Positions 10,078 to 21,000 of a stretch of DNA of 64,000 bases are shown in pieces; positions within the stretch are counted from its first letter, which is position 1; every line of letters begins with the position of its first letter. The DNA is taken from assembly GCA_963693285.1 (NCBI GenBank), contig OY848922.1, positions 687,001-751,000 on the forward strand, written 5' to 3'. Under the pieces are notes generated by a model. That model did not search any database and was not told where the DNA came from. It saw only the letters and a list, made by a program, of their open reading frames with translations. The translations under genes were made by a program, and so were the position numbers. Source of the DNA: Xestospongia muta (Eukaryota; Porifera; Demospongiae; Haplosclerida; Petrosiidae).

Positions 10078-11594
10078 TTGATCCAATGTGACACTGTAGG
10101 AGATATTGTAAAGAACTTACTAGCTATGACAATAGAGTTCTTGATCCAATGTGACACTGTAGGAGATATTGTAAAGAACTTACTAGCTGTGACAATAGAG
10201 TTCTTGATCCAATGTGACACTGTAGGAGATATTGTAAAGAGCTTACTAGCTATGACAATAGAGTTCTTGATCCAATGTGACACTGTAGGAGATATTGTAA
10301 AGAACTTACCAGCTATTAGAGTTCTTGATCCAATGTGACACTGTAGGAGATATTGTAAAGAACTTACTAGCTATGACAATAGAGTTCTTGATCCAATGTG
10401 ACACTGTAGGAGATATTGTAAAGAACTTACCAGCTATGACAATAGAGTTCTTGATCCAATGTGACACTGTAGGAGATATTGTAAAGAACACTAGCTATTA
10501 GAGTACTTGATCCAATGTGACACTGTAGGAGATATTGTAAAGAACTTACTAGCTATGACAATAGAGTTCTTGATCCAATGTGACACTGTAGGAGATATTG
10601 TAAAGAACTTACCAGCTATTAGAGTTCTTGATCCAATGTGACACTGTAGGAGATATTGTAAAGAACTTACTAGCTGTGACAATAGAGTTCTTGATCCAAT
10701 GTGACACTGTAGGAGATATTGTAAAGAGCTTACTAGCTATGACAATAGAGTTCTTGATCCAATGTGACACTGTAGGAGATATTGTAAAGAACTTACCAGC
10801 TATTAGAGTTCTTGATCCAATGTGACACTGTAGGAGATATTGTAAAGAACTTACTAGCTATGACAATAGAGTTCTTGATCCAATGTGACACTGTAGGAGA
10901 TATTGTAAAGAACTTACCAGCTATGACAATAGAGTTCTTGATCCAATGTGACACTGTAGAAGATATTGTAAATAACTTACCAGCTATTAGAGTTCTTGAT
11001 CCAATGTGACACTGTAGGAGATATTGTAAATAACTTACTAGCTATGACAATAGAGTTCTTGATCCAATGTGACACTGTAGGAGATATTGTAAATAACTTA
11101 CCAGCTATGACAATAGAGTTCTTGATCCAATGTGACACTGTAGGAGATATTGTAAATAACTTACTAGCTATGACAATAGAGTTCTTGATCCAATGTGACA
11201 CTGTAGGAGATATTGTAAATAACTTACCAGCTATGACAATAGAGTTCTTGATCCAATGTGACACTGTAGAAGATATTGTAAATAACTTACCAGCTATTAG
11301 AGTTCTTGATCCAATGTGACACTGTAAGAGATATTGTAAAGAACTTACTAGCTATGACAATAGAGTTCTTGATCCAATGTGACACTGTAGGAGATATTGT
11401 AAATAACTTACCAGCCATTAGAGTTCTTGTCCAATGTGACACTGTAGGAGATATTGTAAAGAGCTTACCAGCTGTGACAATAGAGTTCTTGATCCAATGT
11501 GACACTGTAGAAGATATTGTAAATAACTTACTAGCTATGACAATAGAGTTCTTGATCCAATGTGACACTGTAGGAGATATTGTAAATAACTTAC
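10078..11594. repeat. 63/58-bp minisatellite, 25 units
   Basis: Twenty-five head-to-tail units, each beginning TTGATCCAATGTGACACTGT. Most are 63 bp; six (starting 10267, 10570, 10754, 10938, 11248, 11369) are 58 bp through loss of GACAA, one (10451) is 56 bp, one (11427) is 62 bp, and the last is truncated. The triplet of variants at 10141-10324 recurs at 10628-10811, a higher-order repeat. The 63-bp unit is open in at least one frame on each strand, but 58-bp units shift the frame, so a protein repeat is unlikely. On the minus strand each unit carries an acceptor-like TCTCCTACAG and a donor-like GTAAGTTC. A single unit sits at 7524-7581. Confidence 0.95.
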
Positions 11595-12329
11595 TCAAAC
11601 TGACAGACATAAAGAATTCTTTTGTCTCACTGCAATACTACTTGCCACAACATTCAATGTAATTTCTAAAGCAACAAACCTGTTATTATTGACAGAAGAA
11701 AGCTATAGAGAATGAAGAAAGCTAGATGGCAAACTTACAACCCAATTCTATGCAACAATGGTAGGCTCACTGTCAGATGCTCTCACTGAAATGTTAAAGC
11801 TAGTGTCAGATGCTCTCATTGAAATGTTAAAGCTAGTGTTAAATGCTCTCAATAGGCTCACTGTAACAATGCTATACTACATTTAAGCTGTAAATGCTAG
11901 CATGTTTAAAATACATAGTTTGAATGCTTGTAATAAGCTAAGCTAAATTATCCATTGGTCCCTGTATGATGCTCATGTTAATATCATAATAAAATTAAAA
12001 TATGTGATGCTAAGCTCTCATGAACAGTAACGAAAAGCAAAAAGCTAATGCTAAACTGTCTTTGTATAACTGCTCAAAAAATCTGATTTAAAAATAGAGA
12101 AAATCAGTTTTGAAAAATAATGCTTAAGACATCAGTCAAAATAACCTGATGTTAAAAATTTTATGCTGTCTTTAGAAACCAAGCAGATCCAAAATTAAGC
12201 GCTTAAAGAAAACATTCTTTAAATAATGCTAAGCTGTCTTTAAAATATGAACTTAAAAAAGAAATATTTTGAAAAGCGACGCTGAAATCAGTGAACAATC
12301 AAATTCAGTCATATATAATGCAAACAGTT

Positions 12330-12560
12330 ATTGGTTCAAATGCTCAACGTTAAGCTGTCTCAATTCTCAATCCAATGCCCGAAGTATTCAATGCTGTCTT
12401 GATAATTTTTTTCAATGGTCCAAAGTTGTCTTGATAATGTCTGAAACTGTCTTGATGATTCATTCATTGAAGCTGTCTCAACAATTATCTCAAAGGCCCG
12501 AAGCTGTCTTGATGATTATGTCTAAGGCCCGAAACTGTCTTGACAATTATTTCAATTGCA
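12330..12560 (+). repeat. Degenerate ~30-45 bp repeats
   Basis: At least six imperfect copies of an element with GCTGTCTTGATGATTAT and AAGGCCCGAA. They lie in a wider field (11740-12560) where GCTGTCTTT recurs. Confidence 0.7.
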
Positions 12561-13067
12561 TGAAGATGTCTTTAACTCCACGAGATATAAGCCTAATTCA
12601 GAATTATGAAACCAACTGCAATAATTCAAACTTGTACATACATTTTGAAGTCAATGAAACTTGTAACACACAAAACCTGATATAAGAATATACACGAAAC
12701 AATGTCAGAATAGCTCATTTGAAGAAACTCTCGAAGCTAATGCTCACAATATGCAGTGCAATGCAGCAGCAGGAATATACAGAATAGAATAATAGAAACT
12801 AGTCCTCATGTACTACGGGTACACACAGGTATCACTAGTTTCTGCAATACATTATATATTAGGACTTCCATCTCCTTATAATGAACTGTATTAGTGCCTA
12901 GTTCTGTTATAGAATGTAGTAGTACAGTTACTGTCACATAGCGTACAGTTACTAAACAAAAAGACAAGGTAACTCACAGTTCTGAAGGAAGATAAGCAAG
13001 ACAAGACAAGCAACAACAACAACAACAAAATAAATAAAACAATACAGAGGTGTGTGTGGACATAATA

Positions 13068-13200
13068 CACCCAGTAAAAGCTGGGGAAAAACTAGACCCA
13101 GTAAAAGCTGGGAAAAAACTAGACCCAGTAAAAGCTGGGGAAAAACTAGACCCAGTAAAAGCTGGGTAAAACTTAGGTAACCCAGAAAAAGCTGGGCAAA
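13068..13200 (+). repeat. 27-bp tandem repeat
   Basis: About five copies with core CCCAGTAAAAGCTGGGGAAA; CCCAG and CTGGG within the unit form a small inverted repeat. The open minus-strand frame through it is simply repeat translation (QLLLGLVFP). Confidence 0.9.
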
Positions 13201-14718
13201 AAGTAGATGGGCCACAAAAAAACTAGTCTACATGCTCAAAATGTATCAATTATCTAGACCTAAGAAAACCAGGAGCACATGATACCTTGTCGATCATGCA
13301 CTCCTATCAATAACTAGATGACCCAGTCTATAAAAACTAAGTGGTGGCCCAGTCTACAAAAACTAGATGGCCCAGATACCGTCAGGTCAAAGCCAAGCTG
13401 TGGGCCAGAAATGATTATCTACCGAAGCGAACACACAGTGATAACCCAACTAGACACAAACAAATCCCTTAGATACAGCGGTGTATCAACAAATGGATTT
13501 GTAACAGAACATAGGGAGATGGAAGTCTATATTGTCATGTGCCGTTAACATGCAAGTCTTCACTTTAGTCCATCATATCATGTCGTCCATCATGCAACTA
13601 CCCGATACATGAGACAGTGTACACTACATACATGAACAGACTTACAAATTACCACACTATCCAACAAGAACACCATAGCTAATCAACAAAGATACAAAGA
13701 GTCCTCCAGAACAATTGATATTGACAAAGACAACTGACAAACTGTTCATTATTGTCAATGTTGTTGTCCTATAAAATAAATAGAAACAAGTAAAGAGTGG
13801 AAAATGACACAGTGTACTAGTCAGGGGCTAAATTAGGGCCAATTCTAAACTGACTGTGGAGACTTGTTAGGAGACAATCTTGTGTAATATTAAAAAGTCA
13901 CAATTCCAACTGTCTATTTATTAACTGGATCTGGCCTTTAATTTTCCTTTTATTTAAAATTAGCTAACAAAATTGGTCTATTTTATAGAATGCTCTGCTC
14001 ATACAATTTAATTTAGGTTTGTACAGAGAGGAGCTAGCTAAAAACACATCAATACTCTTGACAACACCAATCTTAACAAATACTTACTTTTGTCTCATCT
14101 GAGTCTTGAACACATTAAGTAGAACATGGCTATGGAAGGTATTGTGGTCCTGCTACTTTAGCATGGCACGGCAGGACAATGTTGAATTAATGTTATAACG
14201 ATTGTAGTAAAAGATCCAATAATGGTCCCTCAATAATGACTGCTAATGGCTACTAATGGCCTCCATTAGGAATAGCTACTGGAACAGTTTGTGACAGCAT
14301 AGAGACAGTGACTACTGGAAGGTAGAAAGCCTTTGTCTAAAAAATAGAAAGAAAAGTTAAAGGAGCTAGCTAAAGTGAATAGGTATGAGAATAAACTACT
14401 GAATGATTCATGTATGAACAAAGGAGCTACATTACTTACTCGTCCTCTGTCACTGTCCTTGACGCTCAAACATCACAAGAAAGGTAGCTTTGCACCTTGT
14501 ATGTAGAAGTTCTTTGCAACAGTTCAAATAAACAAAGTGAGTAGCCTTTCTCTAGGGAACCGTATTCGTTCAGCCAATCTGGATAAGCAGGATCTAACAA
14601 CAGAAAATAGTTCTTTTACACAGGATCAATTGTAGCTCAGCTCTCCAATTCAGTTAAACAGAGCACAAGTGCAGACTATAACTGTTTTTATACGACGTTT
14701 TTCCCGGGTTTATACTGA

Positions 14719-14727
14719 GCATGCGCA
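14719..14727. promoter_or_regulatory. NRF1-like site GCATGCGCA
   Basis: The nine bases GCATGCGCA are the reverse complement of the site at 22937-22945 in the FUBP/ACTR6 promoter and match the core of the animal NRF1 motif. No gene start is assigned nearby, so it may mark an unannotated promoter. Confidence 0.4.
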
Positions 14728-15205
14728 GTAAGACTATAACCTGTGTGACCGGTGTGAACAAACCAGTTTTACTGGTAACTACATTGTTATTTAGTAACAA
14801 CATCTAACAATATAATTCTGATAAGTACAATGTGTGATGATATCAGAAATGAAGCAATTTGATTCGTCAATGAATAATATACTTTCCGCCAAAACCTGTT
14901 TAGAAAAATATTGTCAAAAGTTACTTTTCAGTTGAGTTTCTGAACACTTTGAGAGCAACTAAAATTTTTTATCCACCATCATAGCAAGAAGATGTGGATC
15001 TATATAGCATGTGTAACAATTTATATCAAATGTCAGTATTCATGGTCACATCAATGGAAGTCATGTGATGAATTACCGGTAATATTTGATGTGTTACCAT
15101 AGTGATTCTTCAGTATACATAAGGTTTTGTGAATTTGCTATTAATGATTGTAAATATTTCTATGAATAAGTTAAGATATGAGGATAGGAACTTTTTTAAA
15201 ATAAA

Positions 15206-15292
15206 AATGAAACGCTTTGTGCCCAGAAGCAGAGTCCAACCTGTTTCTTTATAGTGTTGTGCTTTTATTCTTAACAGATATGGTAAAAGAGC
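15206..15292 (+). pseudogene. Relic of THNSL2 exon 1 start joined to exon 2 start
   Basis: AAATGAAACGCTTTGTG at 15205 and CCAACCTGTTTCTTT at 15237 match the start of copy B exon 1 (15618 on). The sequence then jumps to an intron-end and exon 2 start like copy B (AACAGATATGGTAAAAGA; copy B has TAATAGATATGGTAAAAGA). Most of exon 1 is missing. Confidence 0.75.
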
Positions 15293-15297
15293 TATTT

Positions 15298-15512
15298 CTA
15301 ACAATGTCTTAAAAGAATACTATATACACTTAAAATATTGCAATGTGCATGAGAGAATGAGGACAAATCAACTAATAGATCAAGGAGTGCATAACAAATT
15401 ATTAAAATGGATAAGAATAGAATCACCTCATCAAATTATTATCATCGCATTAATTATTGTATGCTCTCAAGAAAAAAATTGCAATTTTCTTTCACCTGGA
15501 CTATACAGAGGA
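15298..15512 (+). repeat. Direct repeat, left copy, flanking THNSL2 copy B
   Basis: About 210 bp, including ACTTAAAATATTGCAATGTG and AATTTTCTTTCACCTGGAC. It recurs in the same orientation at 17322-17523, just after the copy B gene. Confidence 0.85.
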
Positions 15513-15593
15513 AAGAGAAAGCCAAAGGAAGCAAAAGCAGGAAGCGAATGGACTGCACGTAGTTATCATGTGGTGGTTTAAAAGATGGTCTAG

Positions 15594-15599
15594 CACGTG
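15594..15599. promoter_or_regulatory. E-box CACGTG 20 bp before THNSL2-B start
   Basis: Perfect CACGTG. Similar E-boxes lie close to the starts of EXOSC4, MRPS18B and ETF1 in this window. Confidence 0.45.
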
Positions 15600-15618
15600 T
15601 AGCTGACCATGCTGAAAA

Positions 15619-17084
15619 ATGAAACGTTTTGTGTCTACCAGAGGAGGAATCCAACCTGTTTCTTTTCAAGAAGCTGTCTTAACAGGATATGCTCCAGATG
15701 GCGGCCTGTATATACCTGAACAAGTTCCAGTGATCACCAATGCACAGCTAAAAAGTTGGGTAAATCTAACCTACCCTGAGTTGGCAAAAGAAGTTGTACG
15801 ATTGTTTGTATCAGAAGAAGAAATATCTGTGTTTGATCTAACAGGTTAAATTTAGGAACATATGTCTGTACTGTGATCTATTGTATTTTAATCCTAATAG
15901 ATATGGTAAAAGATTGCTTTTCATCTTTTCATCATCCGGAGATCATCCCTGTAACTCAAATTGGTCCTTACAATATCTTAGAAATGTGGCATGGTCCAAC
16001 TGGAGCATTTAAAGATTTAGCATTTGCACTCTTCTCTCGTTTTGTGGATCATTTCCTACAGAAACAAGGCAAGAAAGGGACAGCAATAGTTAGCACCTTG
16101 GGGGACACTGGAAGTGCTGCTATTCAAACATTCAAGAATTCAAGAAAGGCCAACCTTATCGTCTTATATCCTAAACACAGCATCAGCACACTGCAAAGGC
16201 TACAGATGACAACTGTTCAATCACCTAATATCAGGACCTTTTCCTGCGACAATGACTCAGATAGTTTTGATAACATGATCATTGATATTTTCAATGATCA
16301 GAACTTTGCTAAGAAGCATAATATGCTGTGGGTCAACAGTCCTAACATAGGACGTGTTGTATGTCACACTGTGCATCATATTTACACATACCTGAAGCTA
16401 TGCCCTAGTTGTGATAATGATGTCACTTTTTACATACCTTCTGGGGCATTGGTTGACTCAACCAGTGCTTACCTGTCACAATGCATGGGCGTCCCCATCA
16501 AAGTGGTATCTGTGGTCAACGAGAATGACTTCTTTCACAAGTGCCTCACACAGGGTTACCTCTATAAACCACTGACTGTTATTAATACACCATCATGTTC
16601 AATGGATACAGTTTTCCCACACAATATTGAACGCATCCTGTTCTTGCTTGCTAAAGGTGATGATACACTTGTCAAATCTATTATGGAGGACTATCATTCC
16701 AAAGGTGTAGCTAAGATTCCTCAAACCATACTGGATGTTGCTAGTAAAGACATCCGTACAGAGAGAGTAACTCAAGGAGAGGCTCTTTCAACAGCTAAAA
16801 TGATATGGGAGAAGTACCACTACATTATCTGTCCTCACACTGCTGTAGGTGTAGCTGGTGCTACCAAAGCAGATCCTTCTTTTTCATTGACACCATCAGT
16901 CTGTCTTGCTACAGCAACAGCTGCAAAGTTTCCTGATTTTGTTCGTCTCATTGGGGATAATGTTCCAATACCAAGTCATCCTTGTGTTGATAATTTAGAG
17001 GGTATGACTGAATATTATATAGAAATGAACCAAGGAGAGAATTGGGAAGATATACTAAGAGAGACTATTGTAGAGTTGTATTAA
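15619..17084 (+). CDS. THNSL2: Threonine synthase-like 2, copy B
   Basis: Second complete gene of the PLP-dependent threonine synthase-like family. Exon 1 (15619-15844) reads MKRFVSTRGGIQPVSFQEAV and APDGGLYIPEQ; the intron is 15845-15900; exon 2 starts at 15901 (T-D-M-V-K-D-C across the junction). The PLP-lysine motif GPTGAFKDLAFALF, the phosphate loop STLGDTGSAA and the full C-terminus are present; the stop is TAA 17082-17084, giving about 470 residues. Relative to copy A, the stretch around the PLP lysine (about 15957-16092) and the end (about 16619-17080) are nearly identical in DNA, whereas about 16100-16615 is strongly diverged. Some middle residues differ in chemistry (CNGINAGRFIF in A, VNSPNIGRVVC in B), so substrate preference could differ. 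An intact frame argues that it is functional. It is flanked by 210-bp direct repeats. Confidence 0.93.
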
Positions 17085-18082
17085 TTAATAACTATTAATA
17101 AATATTGATAACGTAAATTAGAATTTTTTAAAGACTTGTATTATTCAAAAAAATTAAAATCTTCGAAAATTCATTCAAAAACAACCGAAGAACATTTCAA
17201 GAATGAGATAGATAACAAGTAGCAACATCACTTATATTTATAAGTCATATTAGAGGAGTCATATATAGTCTTACCATCACTTTCTCTGCCCTCAGGTACG
17301 GATAACAGTCGAGGGACATATCTAACAATACCTTAAAAGAATACTATATGCACTTAAAATATTGCAATGTGCATGAGAAACAGGGCAAGCAATAACAAGA
17401 TGGAGGCATAACAAGTCATTGAAATGGAAAACAATAGAATCACATCAAATCATTATCATCGCATTAAATATAGTATGGACTCAAGAAAAAAATAGCAATT
17501 TTCTTTCACCTGGACTGTAGAGGGGAGCCATGAAGAGCTCTTAACAGATCATCAACTATAGTGAGTGATCTCCCCAGCTCATGCAAACAGAGGCTAGTAA
17601 GAGAAATGAATCAATCCATTTAGAGTATACAATAGTTTCACCATCATAAAAACACATATGTATAACTATTATATAATAATTACACCTGCCTCCTATAACC
17701 TGCTCATTAGCTATGTACATTGTACTTCACAAAGTTATCAAGATACATATATTAAGAAACAAAAAAACAACAACATGAGAGATTTATAAGGTTTTCTTGG
17801 TACTACTATTTAAGAGTACCTAATGGTACTCGGGGAAAGGGTCTGGACAAAAAGACCCAATAAAAATACAGATAGAGATAAAGAGAGAAATCCATTATCA
17901 GCAACAAATATAATGATAGATACATCAATTGTCTCACCGTCATCAGATCACTGGAAACAAAAGCAAATAATAATGTATTGGGGCTGCCCATTAGGAGGTA
18001 TGTCATTTCTGGTATCCATAGCAACAAACAATAGTGGTTGCTATAGATACCAGTTCAGACAGTACATGGCTCACCTATCTAG
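17085..18082. other. Intergenic, with right direct repeat and FUBP 3' flank
   Basis: Contains the right direct repeat (17322-17523). The remainder is AT-rich; 17800-18082 probably holds the FUBP 3' UTR on the minus strand. No convincing gene. Confidence 0.6.
17322..17523 (+). repeat. Direct repeat, right copy, flanking THNSL2 copy B
   Basis: Matches 15298-15512 in the same orientation with small indels, sharing ACTTAAAATATTGCAATGTG and TTTTCTTTCACCTGGACT. Confidence 0.85.
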
Positions 18083-21000
18083 CTATCCTACCTTTTGCTC
18101 TCCTGACGGAGCAGTCCCTTGTTGTTGAGCACCACCAATTTGTTGCTGTTGTTGATAGTAATATCCCATTTGGCGATAATACTCCGCCCATTGAGCTTGT
18201 AAATCAGCTGGCTGTGCACCACCACCACCACCAGCAGTATTAGTAGCATTAGTAGGAGTAGCTTGCCCTTGAGGTCTTTGCTGAGCTAAAAGGTTAAGGA
18301 CGATGATTTCGTTGTCTTCTTATATCATAATCTAACCTGGTTGTGTGGCAGTCTGTTGTCCCTGTGCTGTGGGAGGGTTACCTGTAGCAGCTCCACTACC
18401 TGGTTGCTGCTGTTGCTGTTGTGTGTATGCTTGTAATTGCTGATAATATGCAGCCCAAGCTTGCGCTATAAAATGTATGTTTATGCAAATAAGTAAAAGA
18501 GAAAGAGGATGAACCAAATCATTAGCTTTTTTTAAAAGTTAACTTTACCTGCTTCAGCATTTGATGGTTGCTGTTGCTGTGCTTGAGGCTGTTGTTGCTA
18601 GATGTAGGGTAACAAAAACATTGAAACACATATAAACAACTATATAAATAAATATACTCACAGCCGGTGTAGTTCCATAACCGGGATAACCACCCCCAGC
18701 TCCATAAGCAGCATACTGACCCCACGGATTTGGGGGACCTCCCATAGGAGGTTGACCAGGTTGGAATCCAGCAGGCTGTTGATACATGGGTGCTCCAGGG
18801 GCTTGGAATGGCATACTAGAAGACAGTAGTCTATTTATTGGGTAATAGCAATTTCACCAGAAACTTACCCTGGAAGTGGTTGTCCAGGATATATACCTGG
18901 CATCCCCTCCCCCTTAATAAAATAGGGAAAAGGAAGCAATAATAATAATAGTTAATTAACTCTTACATCACATTTTTGTCTAATCAATTGTTGTGCTAAT
19001 TGTATTTGTTGTGGGTTCCCACGAATATTGAAAATTTTCTCATGGGGGTTAGGACTCGGACCCCTGTCCAATTCAATGTGACAACTAGATTGTACCATTA
19101 ATTGTCTAATTGTATCACCACCTGATAAAAACAAGTTGAAAAGGAGTTAAAATTTAATAATAGAGCCTGACCTTTGCCAATAATTAGACCACATTTGTTA
19201 GCAGGAATTGGAAAACCAACTGTCTGCACACTGGGCCCTTGAGGGTCTGGTAACTCAATACGGGGCTTTATACCAGATTGCTGTCTCTGTAAAAATGAAA
19301 TTAAAAAAACATTCAAAACTTTCCTTTTAATAACAATATTTGAACCACCTCCTCCTTTTACAGTTATTAATTATTATTAATATTATAATAAAATGACCCA
19401 ACCGGTAGTACATGTAAGATAACATGTACAAGTAACCACATTCTAAACAAAGATCATGTGACTCATGCATTTGTCACCTCGGAAACCATTTCCTCTACCA
19501 TAGCTTTAGCTCTTTGACAATTCATAGGGTCACCAGCAATGGTAGCTACTCTGAATGGAGTCCCAGGGATATCTGTGAGAAAAGTAAGCAAGCTTGCACA
19601 GACAGTGTGGACAATAAGGTACCATTTTGAAACTGCAGACGTACATTAGAGGTGTTCTGAATATTAACAATATTTTCCCCGTTACGTCCAATAATAAAAC
19701 CAACTAAGGCTTTCGGTACTTGAATCTACATATATAAATTAATAATATTAATAATAGCGGCATGAAGTTAGAGGTCACATACCTCTAGTGTGTCAGGTAT
19801 CCCTTGAGAGAGATCATTCAGGTCACCAGTTAAGCCCCTAGCCTATAGAAATAGTCATATGATACTTGTACATATAAACGAGTGAACAAAACATATTGTA
19901 TTCAAATACTAGATTTCACAAAATAAGTATACACGTGTTTTTTTAACACCATCAATACACAATACAATAAACGAGTCAATCGGTGGTGAAATAGCAGTGG
20001 TACTAGAAATCAAACCAATATGTGTCATACACTTATTAAGCATCATATTCACTGTTTTGTAATAATATAATATATATATTCACTATTATTTCTCCACACA
20101 CTACATTGTATTATAACATACTCAATATTAACACATGACGAGAGAAAATGCACAAATCTGTCACCTAACCTTAAATGATATTGTCTGGAATCGTCTTGTG
20201 CGAGAAGGAAAGGGGAGGAGGGACGGAGGCTACCTCGCCGCCAGAGTGACGAGGGTTGTGTATATGTAAATGTACCCTCCAAAAATTATGCATACATGCA
20301 CTTTTTTAAAAAATGCATTTAAAATTTTCTATATTTTATAACTACATTTTTAGTTGAAACCAAAAAGGAGGAGGTGGCTTTAGTGATGTCGTATGATGTC
20401 ATACGATGTCATACATTATCGGGACATACCTCTAGTTCTTTTTGTTCCATTAGTTCTAATACAAGTTGACGAGCTTTCTGTAACAAAATAGAATAAGATA
20501 ATAAAATGTGTGTGTGTGTGCATGTTTAATATATTGTGATGTGTAAAAAATGAATGGCTTCAGTTCGCCGGTGAAAATAATGTAAACATCATATTATTAT
20601 CAGAATGAAAAGCACTCTATCACATCAGTAGCCATTGGAAGATGTGTACGTGTACATATGTGTGTGAGTGTGTGTGTGTGTGTGGTATTTACTTTGCAAT
20701 TTTCTGGAAATCCTGTCATTCTGAGAGGTTTTTCAGGTGTAGCAGCGTACGGTCCATCTTGTATCATCTGCATCTTACAACCAGCTCGTTCTTGTAACAT
20801 CTTTATCATCTCTCCACCTTTACCTGAAAATGAAAACAAAAATGAAACAAAAATATCATCATAACAACAATAGGAATGAAACTGAAATCACATACTGTAC
20901 ATAATAGTAGATACAATAACAAAGCATAGTATACTGTATAAATTACAGCATCTCAAAAATAATCGTTGCTGAACTCTTAAACTCTTGACACATCAGATTC

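Larger units (their letters stand above)
11595..15205. other. Gene-poor region with degenerate repeats
   Basis: No conserved coding sequence was recognised. 11740-12560 is made of degenerate copies around GCTAAGCTGTCTT and GTCTTGATAATT. 13068-13200 holds 27-bp repeats. Short frames on both strands are low in complexity. A CpG-containing GCATGCGCA lies at 14719-14727 next to a CCCGGG (14703-14708), with no gene start assigned to it. Minus-strand donor-like sites (for example CGAGTAAGTAA near 14440) leave room for a noncoding or fast-evolving minus-strand transcript. Confidence 0.6.

Noticed and set aside
10977..11319. Repeat protein (21-residue repeats VSHWIKNS / IQCDTVGDIV)
   Set aside because: Both strands are open only because the 63-bp unit is a multiple of three; 58-bp units break the frame and there is no start or domain context.
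10078..11594. CRISPR-like array
   Set aside because: Units are head to tail with no unique spacers, in an intron-rich animal genome; it is a minisatellite.
12330..12345. tRNA B box (GGTTCAAATGC)
   Set aside because: No matching A box or cloverleaf; no tRNA gene found in the window.
12269..12685. 138-residue frame
   Set aside because: It lies in degenerate repeats (CLDN/VLMI recurring), with low-complexity composition and no domain.
12952..13215. Leucine-rich minus-strand frame
   Set aside because: Translation of the 27-bp repeat; no homology or splice support.
20049..20282. 77-residue minus-strand frame inside a FUBP intron
   Set aside because: It sits in a FUBP intron, has no match to KH or FUBP sequence and no splice signals around it.
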